From CAYVQE01 sp964633205 (lineage in GTDB: Bacteria > Myxococcota > B64-G9), in the NCBI GenBank assembly GCA_964633205.1, contig CAZWFN010000017.1, forward strand, positions 1 to 63,580: a stretch of DNA of 63,580 bases. The letters run 5' to 3'. The notes beneath the pieces are model-generated. The model ran no database searches. It had not been told where the DNA came from and saw nothing but the letters and a program-made list of their open reading frames with translations. How positions within the stretch are numbered: position 1 is the first letter of the stretch; each line of letters begins with the position of its first letter. Made by a program: the position numbers and the translations under genes. Shown piece after piece: positions 34,949 to 42,663 of this stretch.

Positions 34949-35884
34949 TCAAGGTGGAGCCAGATCGCCCGTCTGGACGGCCATCACCATCAACCCGAGC
35001 CGCACCTTGACCACCCCGCGCCGCTCGACGGCATCGACCACCCCGATCCGTCCAGCGGCCAGGCCGGACAAGATGCGCACTTCGTCGCCCACTTTCAGGT
35101 CGCGGAAGCGGCGCTGGACCTTCTCCTTCTCCTGCTCGAGCACCGCGCTCAGATCGCAATGATCATTCTGCTTGGACCAAGCCGCGAAAGCATACAGCGG
35201 ATCCAGGGCGGCGAACACGTCGGCGCAACCAGCGGCCAAAGACTCCGGTTCCAGCTCCGGGTCGTCGCGCCGCCAGCGGCGCACCAGCAGCGTCCAGGGA
35301 TCGGCCTGCTCGAACCCCTCGATCAGGGTGGCGCAGTCCAGCGTGCAGGCCGCCGGCGCATCCTCTGGCAGCGACTCGCAGCGGGCGTAGCGCACCTCTG
35401 GTGGTAGGCCAGCCAGGATGGATTCGAGCCGGCTGGCTTCACCGTAAGCCCGGCAACGCTCGACCACGTTCTTCCAGTCGACCCAGGCGTCGCGGTGCAG
35501 CAGCATGCCCGCCAGCACGCCAGCCTGCTCCACCCGCACGCCGAGCACCAGATGCTTGTGGTGGGGCGCCGGATCGTGGACCTTGTCGGCGATGCTCTTG
35601 GAGCGTTCCAGCACGGCGTCGATCTGACGGCGGGCATCCTGGTCACGGTGGAAGTAGACCGTCATGTCGCGCACCCGGTGCTGGTTGAAGATCGAGGGCC
35701 GCTCCTCGGTGATGCCCATCTCGAGCCCAGCCAGGGGCCCGCCGGCCTGCTGGGCGAGCCGCTTGCCGAAGGCGGTCAGCTTGAGCTTGACCTCCAGCCG
35801 CTCCAAATTATACGCGTTCGAGTCCCACTTGCCTTGCGCGAAGGCATCGAAATCCGCGCTTGTCAGTGCCTCTAAGGGCGTCAT
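34949..35884 (-). CDS. Protein with C-terminal KOW-type motif, otherwise unrecognised
   Basis: A 311-residue soluble protein. Residues ~1-200 have no family I recognise, but contain a clear ordered region with His/Arg-rich motifs (IFNQHRVRDMTVYFHRDQDA; VHDPAPHHKHLVLGVRVEQ). A helical stretch (CDLSAVLEQEKEKVQRRFRD) precedes a C-terminal NusG/Spt5-like KOW module (LKVGDEVRILSGLAAGRIGV). KOW modules bind RNA, ribosomal proteins or RNA polymerase, so a transcription or translation accessory role is possible. I prefer the ATG at 35884 because GAGG lies four bases upstream; GTG at 35896 would add four residues. First gene of a minus-strand group with the PEGA and PilZ genes. Confidence 0.75.
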   Translation of the reverse strand: MTPLEALTSADFDAFAQGKWDSNAYNLERLEVKLKLTAFGKRLAQQAGGPLAGLEMGITEERPSIFNQHRVRDMTVYFHRDQDARRQIDAVLERSKSIADKVHDPAPHHKHLVLGVRVEQAGVLAGMLLHRDAWVDWKNVVERCRAYGEASRLESILAGLPPEVRYARCESLPEDAPAACTLDCATLIEGFEQADPWTLLVRRWRRDDPELEPESLAAGCADVFAALDPLYAFAAWSKQNDHCDLSAVLEQEKEKVQRRFRDLKVGDEVRILSGLAAGRIGVVDAVERRGVVKVRLGLMVMAVQTGDLAPP

Positions 35885-35896
35885 GGCGCCTCGCAC

Positions 35897-35925
35897 TTGT
35901 CAATCCGTTTTCGGTCGGGTAGGCT
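35897..35925 (+). promoter_or_regulatory. Putative promoter of the small Cys-rich gene
   Basis: TTGTCA (35897-35902), 17-nt spacer, TAGGCT (35920-35925). The predicted start is ~35932, just before AGGAGG at 35933-35938. Confidence 0.55.
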
Positions 35926-35947
35926 GGATTTCAGGAGGATGAAATCC

Positions 35948-36154
35948 TTGCCGCCGGCCGAAATCTATCGCATCTACCTGCTGCGGCCAGGTGCCCGACC
36001 TCGACCTCTCGAGGCCTTGCGCTACGCGGAAGTACGGTCGCACCGCAACCTGGCTTGTCGCTGCTATAGCGACTGTCTCCACTTCGCGGCCCGCAGCCCG
36101 TGGCGGAGCTTCTCATGCGACCGCTGCCCGTTGAACCCCGATCGGCCCGGCTGA
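35948..36154 (+). CDS. Small Cys-rich protein
   Basis: A 68-residue predicted protein. A near-consensus promoter and a perfect AGGAGG (35933-35938) place translation at the TTG at 35948 (9-nt spacing). The in-frame ATG at 35939 abuts the ribosome binding site and is less likely. The second half holds five cysteines arranged C-x-C-x3-C-x14-C-x2-C (from NLACRCYSDCLHFAARSPW to SFSCDRCPL), a possible zinc or Fe-S site. No TM segment. Similar short 'CxxC' proteins occur in deltaproteobacterial genomes, but I cannot name a family. It is divergent from the KOW gene and ~100 bases upstream of the PilZ/J-domain gene. Confidence 0.6.
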   Translation: MPPAEIYRIYLLRPGARPRPLEALRYAEVRSHRNLACRCYSDCLHFAARSPWRSFSCDRCPLNPDRPG

Positions 36155-36251
36155 ACGGGCCACCTGGCTCCGCGACCCACCCAAGGTACACCAGCCGCCA
36201 GCAGCTGCGCAAGGCCCAGCCCGGCGGAACCAACCGCCCGCAGGATCGGGT

Positions 36252-36280
36252 TTGACAAAGCGCAGCCGATTCGCTTCGAT
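36252..36280 (+). promoter_or_regulatory. Putative promoter of the PilZ/J - Hsp70 operon (leaderless type)
   Basis: A perfect TTGACA (36252-36257), 17-nt spacer and TTCGAT (36275-36280). The ATG at 36288 is 7 nt downstream. The -35 box itself contains a TTG that is in frame with the gene and could be mistaken for its start codon. Confidence 0.5.
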
Positions 36281-36287
36281 GGTCGGA

Positions 36288-37571
36288 ATGAAGATCGTCT
36301 ATCGGATGGAAGGCGCCGAGCACGCCGGACGGGCGTGCGAGCTATCCCCCCTGGGGGCCTTCATCGAGCCGGAGGCCGGCGCGGACGCAACGGATGCAGC
36401 GGCCTTGCAACCGGCCGGGGGCGACGCCGTCGAGCTGCTGCTCGACGACGGGGCGGGCCGGCTGCAGCTGCCCGGAGACGTGGTCCGGGTGACCGACACC
36501 GGCTTCGCCATCGCCTTTGCGCCGCTGGCCCCCGAGCGCCTCGATCGGCTGGCCCACCTGCTGCATCCCGACCGGGAACCCGCGCCGGAGCCAAAAGCCG
36601 AGCGACCGGATCCAGCCGAGCGCCGGGCAGCCCTCGGGCTGTCGCTGGAGGTGGCCGGCGAGGAATGGTCGCCACCGGTCTCCGAGCCGGTGTTGCATGA
36701 GTGGCGGCCAGCCGAGGACTTCGCCCGGCCGCCGGCAGACAACTCCGCCGGCGGCGGTTGGCGCAGCCTGCCGACCCGGTCAGCGGCCCCTGCACCGGAC
36801 GCGCAAGCCCGGGTGCAATCGCGGGCGCAACCGGTGCAGCAGTCCGCCCGGGCCGAACGGCCCGCAGCCGACCCGGCCGCGGGGGCTGACGAACGAGCGG
36901 CCGAGCAGAAGGCCATCGAGCTGCTCGGCGGACCGCAGGCCGCGGGCGAATCGGCCGCGAGTCCGGCCGCCGACGGTGCCGATCAGCGCCGCAGCGAACG
37001 CCACGAGCGCTCCATTCCGGTCAGCTTCGACAACCTGACCGGCTTGATCAAGGAGTTCACCCACAACATCTCCTACGGCGGCATGTTCGTCTACTCCAAG
37101 ACACCCCTGCGCCGGAATTCCGAGACCGCCATCACCCTGATCCATCCGGTCCACGGTCAGCGCCTGACCCTGCTGGCCAAGATCGTCCACACCAGCCAGG
37201 CCCCGACCGCGGATCCGGCCAGCGGCGAAAAGCGCTACGGCCTCGGGCTCGAATTCCGCCTGCCGCTGGACGAGCTCAAGCGCATGCTTTCCGACTTCAT
37301 CGGCTCGCACCAGCGGCCGAACGCCGATCCGGAAGCGGCCCAGCTGATGGCCGATGCCCGGGCCGTGATGACCCGTGGGGCTTCTTCCCACTACGCCTTG
37401 CTGGGACTAGAGGAAGGCGCTCCCGCCGGGCAGGTCCGCCGGAGCTACTTCAAACTGGTTGACCGTTTCCACCCAGACCGCTACTTTGGCAAGGTCGAAG
37501 AATCCGATCGGCGAGAACTCGAGGAGTTGTTCCGCCGCTTGACCACGGCCTATGAGACATTGACCGCGTGA
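36288..37571 (+). CDS. PilZ - PilZ - J-domain protein (putative Hsp70 co-chaperone)
   Basis: A 427-residue protein. The N-terminal ~95 residues are a degenerate PilZ-like domain (CELSPLGAFIEPEAG in the switch position). A ~130-residue Pro/Ala/Gln/Arg-rich linker follows. Residues ~225-340 are a full PilZ domain with RRSERHER and NISYGGMFVYS at ~259. Residues ~366-427 are a J domain (SHYALLGLEEGAPAGQVRRS) with the HPD tripeptide at 395-397 (RFHPDRYFG). The G/F-rich and zinc modules of DnaJ are absent. J domains stimulate Hsp70 ATPase, and the Hsp70 gene follows within 9 bases. This therefore looks like a dedicated co-chaperone whose client or activity is set by c-di-GMP. Start uncertain: TTG 36252 or ATG 36279 are alternatives. 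Confidence 0.85.
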   Translation: MKIVYRMEGAEHAGRACELSPLGAFIEPEAGADATDAAALQPAGGDAVELLLDDGAGRLQLPGDVVRVTDTGFAIAFAPLAPERLDRLAHLLHPDREPAPEPKAERPDPAERRAALGLSLEVAGEEWSPPVSEPVLHEWRPAEDFARPPADNSAGGGWRSLPTRSAAPAPDAQARVQSRAQPVQQSARAERPAADPAAGADERAAEQKAIELLGGPQAAGESAASPAADGADQRRSERHERSIPVSFDNLTGLIKEFTHNISYGGMFVYSKTPLRRNSETAITLIHPVHGQRLTLLAKIVHTSQAPTADPASGEKRYGLGLEFRLPLDELKRMLSDFIGSHQRPNADPEAAQLMADARAVMTRGASSHYALLGLEEGAPAGQVRRSYFKLVDRFHPDRYFGKVEESDRRELEELFRRLTTAYETLTA

Positions 37572-37579
37572 GGGGTGAC

Positions 37580-39427
37580 ATGGCGGCACCCGTGTTGGGA
37601 ATCGATCTGGGAACCACCAACAGCGTGGTGTCCAGCGTCGTTGGCGGCAAGCCGGTTCTGCTGGAGGACAATCAGGGCCAGGTGCTCTACCCCTCGGTGG
37701 TCACCCTGGGCGAGGGCGACCGCATCTGGACCGGCAGCGACGCGGTGGCGCTCGGCGCCACGGCCCCCGGCCGAACGGCCTATGCCGTCAAGCGCCTGCT
37801 CGGCCGGCGTTTCACCGACGACGTGGTCCAGCGGGCCGTGCAGAACTACGCCTACACCATCGCCGAGAACCCCGATACCGGCGGCGTGCTGCTGAAGCTC
37901 GGCAGCGAGAACTACACCCCGGAGCAGATCTCGGCCCTGGTCCTGCGCGACCTCAAGTCCCTGTTCGCCAAACGCTTCGGCGAGGAACCCACCGAGGCGG
38001 TCATCACCGTGCCGGCGTACTTCAATCACGCCCAGCGCGAAGGAACCCAACGGGCCGCGGCCGAAGCCGATCTGAAGGTGCTCCGGCTGCTCAACGAGCC
38101 CACCGCCGCCGCACTGAGCTTGCCCGACCACGGCGAGACCGAACGCATCATCGCGGTCTACGATTTCGGGGGCGGGACCTTCGACTTCTCGATCATTCGC
38201 ATTCAGGGATCGGTCTACGAGGTCCTGGCCACCGACGGTGACACCTTTCTCGGCGGCGACGACATCGACGGGCTGCTGTGCGACGAGCTGTCGCGGTCGT
38301 TCGAAGAGGAATCCGGCGTCAAGCTGCGCAACTTCCCCCTGTCCTGGTATCGCTTGCGCGACGCCGCCGAGAAGGCCAAGAAGGAACTCAGCCACGGGGA
38401 CACCTGCTCGGTGTATCTGCCACGGCTGGTCGGTGAGGACGCCCTGATCACCGAGATCGGCCGCGAACGGGTCGAGTCGCTGACCCGGCCGCTGCTGGAA
38501 CGCTCGCTGGCGATCTGCGACAAGACCCTGAGAGCGGCCGGGCTTGCCCCGGAGGGCCTCGCCGATGTCGTGCTGGTCGGCGGCCAGACCCGGATGCCGC
38601 TGCTGCGCCGGATGGTCGAGCGCTTCTTCGAACGCCCGGCGGCCAGCACGGTCAACCCCGACACCGCGGTCGCCGAGGGCGCCTCGCGCGAAGCGGCCAT
38701 GCTGCGCCAGGGGGGCGGCGCCTTGCTGCTGGACGTCACCCCGATCACGCTGGGCATCAACATCGCCGGCAACCGGATGTACACCCTGATTCCGCGCAAC
38801 ACCAAGGTGCCGACCCGGCGCGAGCACATCTTCACCACCCACCGCGATGCCCAGACCCGGGCCCGCATGGTGATCTTACAAGGCGATCATCCGGTGGCCA
38901 GCGAGAACGCCCGCCTGGGAGAAGTGGTGCTAGACCGGCTCCACGGATTCGAGCGCTTCCAGGCGCGAATCCACGTCATGTTCGACATCGACGCCAACGG
39001 GATCCTGCACATCAAAGCCCGCGACAAGGACACCGGCGAGGAGCGCGAACTCCAGATCCGCGATTCGCTCGACCCGCAGGAAGCGCCGGTCGGGGCACTC
39101 GACGAGGCGGAGAGCCTGGCCCCTTCGGAGGAGAGCGCGCGGCCGACCATCACCGGCCCCTTCCGGGCCACCGAGCTGATGGACGTGCTCTACTTCCTCC
39201 ACGCCAACAGCAAGACCGGCCGGGTCGAACTCCACGGTCCGGCGGGCATCGGATCGCTGTGGCTGCTCGATGGCGAGCTGACCCACGCGCAGTTCGACGA
39301 GGAGCGCGGAGTCGGCGCGATGCAGCTGCTGCTGACTCTGACCGAGGGGCATTACGCCTTCCACGAAGGCGAGACCGCCGAAGGGCCGGTGGAGATCGAA
39401 GCCCCGTTCGGCAAGGTGGTGAGCTGA
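37580..39427 (+). CDS. Hsp70 (DnaK-like) with C-terminal DUF4388/PATAN domain in place of the lid
   Basis: A 615-residue chaperone. The nucleotide-binding domain is complete: GIDLGTTNS (6-14), VYDFGGGTFDFS (~192-203) and VVLVGGQTRMP (~330-340). The substrate-binding beta domain is present (DVTPITLGINIAGNRM; VMFDIDANGILHIKARDKD) and ends near residue 505. The ~100-residue helical lid of DnaK is missing. After a short acidic linker the chain continues as a DUF4388/PATAN domain (FRATELMDVLYFLHANSKTG to YAFHEGETAEGP, ~527-600). The EEVD-like tail is also absent. This is a cytoplasmic ATPase that probably holds or remodels a specific partner. AGGGG supports the ATG at 37580; a GTG at 37568 overlaps the upstream stop. 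Confidence 0.93.
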   Translation: MAAPVLGIDLGTTNSVVSSVVGGKPVLLEDNQGQVLYPSVVTLGEGDRIWTGSDAVALGATAPGRTAYAVKRLLGRRFTDDVVQRAVQNYAYTIAENPDTGGVLLKLGSENYTPEQISALVLRDLKSLFAKRFGEEPTEAVITVPAYFNHAQREGTQRAAAEADLKVLRLLNEPTAAALSLPDHGETERIIAVYDFGGGTFDFSIIRIQGSVYEVLATDGDTFLGGDDIDGLLCDELSRSFEEESGVKLRNFPLSWYRLRDAAEKAKKELSHGDTCSVYLPRLVGEDALITEIGRERVESLTRPLLERSLAICDKTLRAAGLAPEGLADVVLVGGQTRMPLLRRMVERFFERPAASTVNPDTAVAEGASREAAMLRQGGGALLLDVTPITLGINIAGNRMYTLIPRNTKVPTRREHIFTTHRDAQTRARMVILQGDHPVASENARLGEVVLDRLHGFERFQARIHVMFDIDANGILHIKARDKDTGEERELQIRDSLDPQEAPVGALDEAESLAPSEESARPTITGPFRATELMDVLYFLHANSKTGRVELHGPAGIGSLWLLDGELTHAQFDEERGVGAMQLLLTLTEGHYAFHEGETAEGPVEIEAPFGKVVS

Positions 39428-39882
39428 TGCTCCGGTGGCTGATCGGCATTCCGTTGCTCGCCTGTGTCTGGTTGGCGACCGCTTGCGAGAAGGAGGCGGA
39501 GGGACCGAAGGTCCCGCCGGATCAGAGCCGACTGCGCAAGGCCACCGACGTATTCTGGGCGCTGCAGGAGCTCGGCTTCGCGGTGGCCAAGGAGTCGCCC
39601 CAAAAGACCCAACACGGCTGCAAACCTCACGAGTACCTGGCCCAGAAGGGCGCCGGCGAAGACATCGTCTCCCGGTTCCGCATCTCGGTCTTCGCCTGCC
39701 CGACCGCCGAGAAGGCCGCCGAGATCGTCCAGCACCCCCACACGCGCCACGTCGACGATCTCTTGCGCAACCACCATGAGGGCGGAGTGCTGCGACGTCA
39801 ATCGCTCGAGATCGTGGTCCGCATGGAACGCGGCAGCCCCCAGGAGGCGGAGGCGCTGATGGCGGCGCTCGGCGCGATGTAG
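39427..39882 (+). CDS. Small lipoprotein of unknown function
   Basis: A 151-residue protein with a lipoprotein signal peptide (MLRWLIGIPLLACVWLATAC). The mature domain is alpha/beta, with DVFWALQELGFAVAKESPQ and FRISVFACPTAEKAAEIVQ suggesting a small ferredoxin-like or SPOR-like fold, but I cannot assign it. It contains two further cysteines. Its ATG overlaps the last base of the Hsp70 stop codon (TGATG), so it is translationally coupled to the chaperone. This physical link to an otherwise cytoplasmic chaperone pair is notable. Confidence 0.8.
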   Translation: MLRWLIGIPLLACVWLATACEKEAEGPKVPPDQSRLRKATDVFWALQELGFAVAKESPQKTQHGCKPHEYLAQKGAGEDIVSRFRISVFACPTAEKAAEIVQHPHTRHVDDLLRNHHEGGVLRRQSLEIVVRMERGSPQEAEALMAALGAM

Positions 39883-39921
39883 CCGAGAGCCGAGGTCCGG
39901 TCTCCACCGCCCGCCCGCCCG

Positions 39922-40929
39922 ATGTTGCCCCCGAAACCCAAAAGCGATGTCGCCGGCCGCCCGGGCCCACCGCTGGTCGTTCAGCCCGAGGTGGCGGCGG
40001 CGCTTGCAGACGGCGGTCCGGTCGTGGCGCTCGAGACGGCGGTGGTCAGCCACGGACTGCCGTGGCCGGACAACCTCGAGACCGCCCGCCACCTCGAGCA
40101 GGTCGTCCGCGGCTGCGGGGCCGTACCCGCCACCGTCGGTCTGGCCGCCGGCCGGGTGCACATCGGCCTGGACCCCGATCAACTCCAGCGCTTCGCCGAG
40201 TCGCATGCGGTGGCCAAAGTCAGCCGGCGCGACTTCGGTCCCGTGCTGGCCGGCGGCGGGCTGGGCGCCACCACCGTCGCCGGGAGCCTGATCTGCGCCC
40301 GCAGCGCCGGCATCCGCTTGCTGGCCACCGGCGGCATCGGGGGTGTCCACCGCGGTGGCCAGGACAGCCTGGACATCTCGGCCGATCTGACCGAGCTGAG
40401 CCGCAGCCCGGTGGCGACCGTCTGCGCCGGCGCCAAGAGCATCCTGGATCTGGCGCGCACCCTGGAAGTGCTCGAGACCCTGGGAGTGCCGGTGGTGGGT
40501 TACTCCAGCCCCCGTTTTCCCGCTTTCTGGTGTCGCGACTCCGGGCTGGCGCTCGAGCACCAGGTCGACAGCCCCCGAACGGCTGCCGCGGTCCTACGCC
40601 ATCACTGGGCGCTGGGGCTACGCTCCGGGTTGGTGCTGGCCGTGCCGCCGCCGGCCGCTGCCGCCCTGGCGCCCCAGGACATCGAGCAGCCCTTGCACCA
40701 GGCCCTGGCCGAAGCCGAGCGCCGCGGCATCGCCGGCAAAGCGCTGACGCCCTTCTTGCTGGGCTGGCTGAACGAACGCTCGGCCGGCGCCTGCCTGGCG
40801 GCCAACCGAGCGCTGCTGGAGCGCAACGCCCGGCTGGCCGCCGAGGTGGCGGTCTCCCTGGCCGCAGAGGCGCTGGCCTTAGAGGCCAGAGACGCCGCGA
40901 CCGACGGGAGTAGCGACCGGCAGCCATGA
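39922..40929 (+). CDS. psuG: Pseudouridine-5'-phosphate glycosidase
   Basis: A 335-residue enzyme that reversibly splits pseudouridine 5'-phosphate into uracil and ribose 5-phosphate. Signature segments are VVALETAVVSHGLPWPDN (Mn- and substrate-binding region), KVSRRDF with the Schiff-base lysine region, LATGGIGGVHRG, and VGYSSPRFPAFWCRDSG. All are in the expected order and the length is typical. The pseudouridine kinase (PsuK) usually next to it is not in the window. Instead the stop overlaps the ATG of an ABC exporter gene (ATGA), a coupling I cannot explain functionally. Confidence 0.93.
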   Translation: MLPPKPKSDVAGRPGPPLVVQPEVAAALADGGPVVALETAVVSHGLPWPDNLETARHLEQVVRGCGAVPATVGLAAGRVHIGLDPDQLQRFAESHAVAKVSRRDFGPVLAGGGLGATTVAGSLICARSAGIRLLATGGIGGVHRGGQDSLDISADLTELSRSPVATVCAGAKSILDLARTLEVLETLGVPVVGYSSPRFPAFWCRDSGLALEHQVDSPRTAAAVLRHHWALGLRSGLVLAVPPPAAAALAPQDIEQPLHQALAEAERRGIAGKALTPFLLGWLNERSAGACLAANRALLERNARLAAEVAVSLAAEALALEARDAATDGSSDRQP

Positions 40930-42659
40930 GCCCGGGCCTCAAACGCATCCTGGCCATCTTCTTCCGCTACCGCTGGCGCGTGGCCCTGGGCGTGGTCTGC
41001 CTGCTGGCCGTCGATGCCGGGCAATTGGCGATTCCGCTGCTGATCCGCGAGGTCATCGACCGAGTGGCCGACGCCACGGCCAGCCACGCCTGGTTGGGCT
41101 GGATGGGCCTGTCGCTGGTCGGGCTGGCCGTGGCCATCGCCGGGCTGCGCTTCGCCTGGCGGCACCTGTTCTTCGTGGCCGCCCACCACGCCGGCCGCGA
41201 GCTGAGGCGGCAGATTCTGGATCACGCCCTGCATCTGGCGCCCGGTTCGCTGGCTGGGCGCACCACCGGCGAAGTGATGGCCCTGGCCACCAACGACGTC
41301 GAGTCGGTGCGCCGGGCCCTGGCCATGGGCTTCGTGGCCGGCTTCGACGCCTTCGTCTTCTCCCTGTTCGCCCTGGCCGCCATGTTCTGGCTGGCCCCCG
41401 AGACCACCCTGTGGGTGGTGCTGCCCTTGCCGCTGCTGGCCGTGCTCATGCGCTTCGCCCTGCGGGCGGTCTACGAGCGCTGGGATCGGGTACAGGCCGC
41501 ATTCGAGTCGCTGACCGAGCGCTCGCGCGAATCGATCAGCGGCGTACGCGTCATCAAGGCCTTCGCCCAGCAGGCGGGCGATGCGCAGCGGTTCGGGCAA
41601 GTCAACCGGGCGATCTACAGCCACATGCTGGACTACGCCCGGGTCGATGCTCTGTTCCGGCCGCTGATCATCCTGCTGACCGGCAGTTGCACCGCCATCC
41701 TGCTCGGACTGGGGGGCCTGCGCGTCATCGACCAGCAACTCAGCCTGGGCACTTTCGTCGCCTTGACCACCTATCTGGGCATGCTGACCTGGCCGATGAT
41801 CGCGGCCGGCTGGATGGCGACCATGCTGCAGCGCTCGGCAGCGTCGATGGATCGCATCCAGACCTTTCTCCACCGCGCGCGGGAACCGGAGCCGGCCGCC
41901 ACCAGCACGCCCATCCGCGAGGGCCGTATCGCACTGCGCGAACTGTCCTTCACCTACCCCGGTGCGCGCGAGCCCGCCCTGCAGGACATCTCGCTGGAGG
42001 TGGCCAGCGGCGGTTCGCTGGGCATCGTCGGCGAGATCGGATCGGGCAAGAGCACGCTGGCCAAGCTGTTGCTGCGGCTGGAGGATCCGCCGCCGGGCAG
42101 CCTGTTCATCGACGGCCGCGACGTGCTGGACATCGACCGCGCCCGGGTGCGCGCAGCGGTGGCCTGGGTGCCCCAGGAGGCCTTCTTGTTCTCGGCGACC
42201 ATCGCCGACAACCTGCGCCTGGGTGCTCCCGACGCCCCCGCCGCGGACCTGGAACAGGTCTGCCGGTTGGCGGCCGTGCACGAAGAGATCGCCGCGCTCG
42301 AAAACGGCTACCAGACGCTGCTGGGCGAACGCGGGCTGAGCCTTTCCGGCGGGCAGAAGCAGCGCCTCTGCCTGGCCCGGGCCTTGCTGAAGCCTGCTCC
42401 CATTCTGCTGCTAGACGATACGCTCTCGGCGGTCGACGCCGATACCGAGCAGGCCATCGTGGCCGGTTTGCACCGGGCGCTGGTCGGCCGCAGCGCCATC
42501 GTGATCAGCCACCGCACCAGTGCCGTGCGGGCGCTGGATCGGATCGCGGTGTTGCGCCGGGGGCGGATGATCCAATACGGCCCGCCGGCGGCGCTGATCG
42601 CCCAACCCGGCTACTACCAGCGGATGGCCGAGTTGCAAGAGCTGGAATGCTGCGAGTGA
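40926..42659 (+). CDS. ABC exporter half-transporter A (degenerate catalytic site)
   Basis: A 577-residue type IV ABC exporter subunit with six TM helices (1-~310) and an ATPase domain. The Walker A is GEIGSGKSTLAKLL, the signature is the canonical LSGGQKQRLCLARAL, and the Walker B is PILLLDDTLSAVD, where the catalytic Glu is replaced by Asp. This is the hallmark of the degenerate-site half in heterodimeric exporters such as TM287/288 and BmrCD (YheI/YheH). Together with the next gene it should form one inner-membrane exporter, for lipids, peptides or drugs; the substrate is unknown. Start overlaps the psuG stop by 4 bases. Confidence 0.93.
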   Translation: MSPGLKRILAIFFRYRWRVALGVVCLLAVDAGQLAIPLLIREVIDRVADATASHAWLGWMGLSLVGLAVAIAGLRFAWRHLFFVAAHHAGRELRRQILDHALHLAPGSLAGRTTGEVMALATNDVESVRRALAMGFVAGFDAFVFSLFALAAMFWLAPETTLWVVLPLPLLAVLMRFALRAVYERWDRVQAAFESLTERSRESISGVRVIKAFAQQAGDAQRFGQVNRAIYSHMLDYARVDALFRPLIILLTGSCTAILLGLGGLRVIDQQLSLGTFVALTTYLGMLTWPMIAAGWMATMLQRSAASMDRIQTFLHRAREPEPAATSTPIREGRIALRELSFTYPGAREPALQDISLEVASGGSLGIVGEIGSGKSTLAKLLLRLEDPPPGSLFIDGRDVLDIDRARVRAAVAWVPQEAFLFSATIADNLRLGAPDAPAADLEQVCRLAAVHEEIAALENGYQTLLGERGLSLSGGQKQRLCLARALLKPAPILLLDDTLSAVDADTEQAIVAGLHRALVGRSAIVISHRTSAVRALDRIAVLRRGRMIQYGPPAALIAQPGYYQRMAELQELECCE

Positions 42660-42663
42660 CCCC

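Noticed and set aside
36252..36287. TTG at 36252 as the start of the PilZ/J gene
   Set aside because: It coincides with a perfect TTGACA -35 box; the ATG at 36288 fits the promoter better. Not excluded, only less likely.
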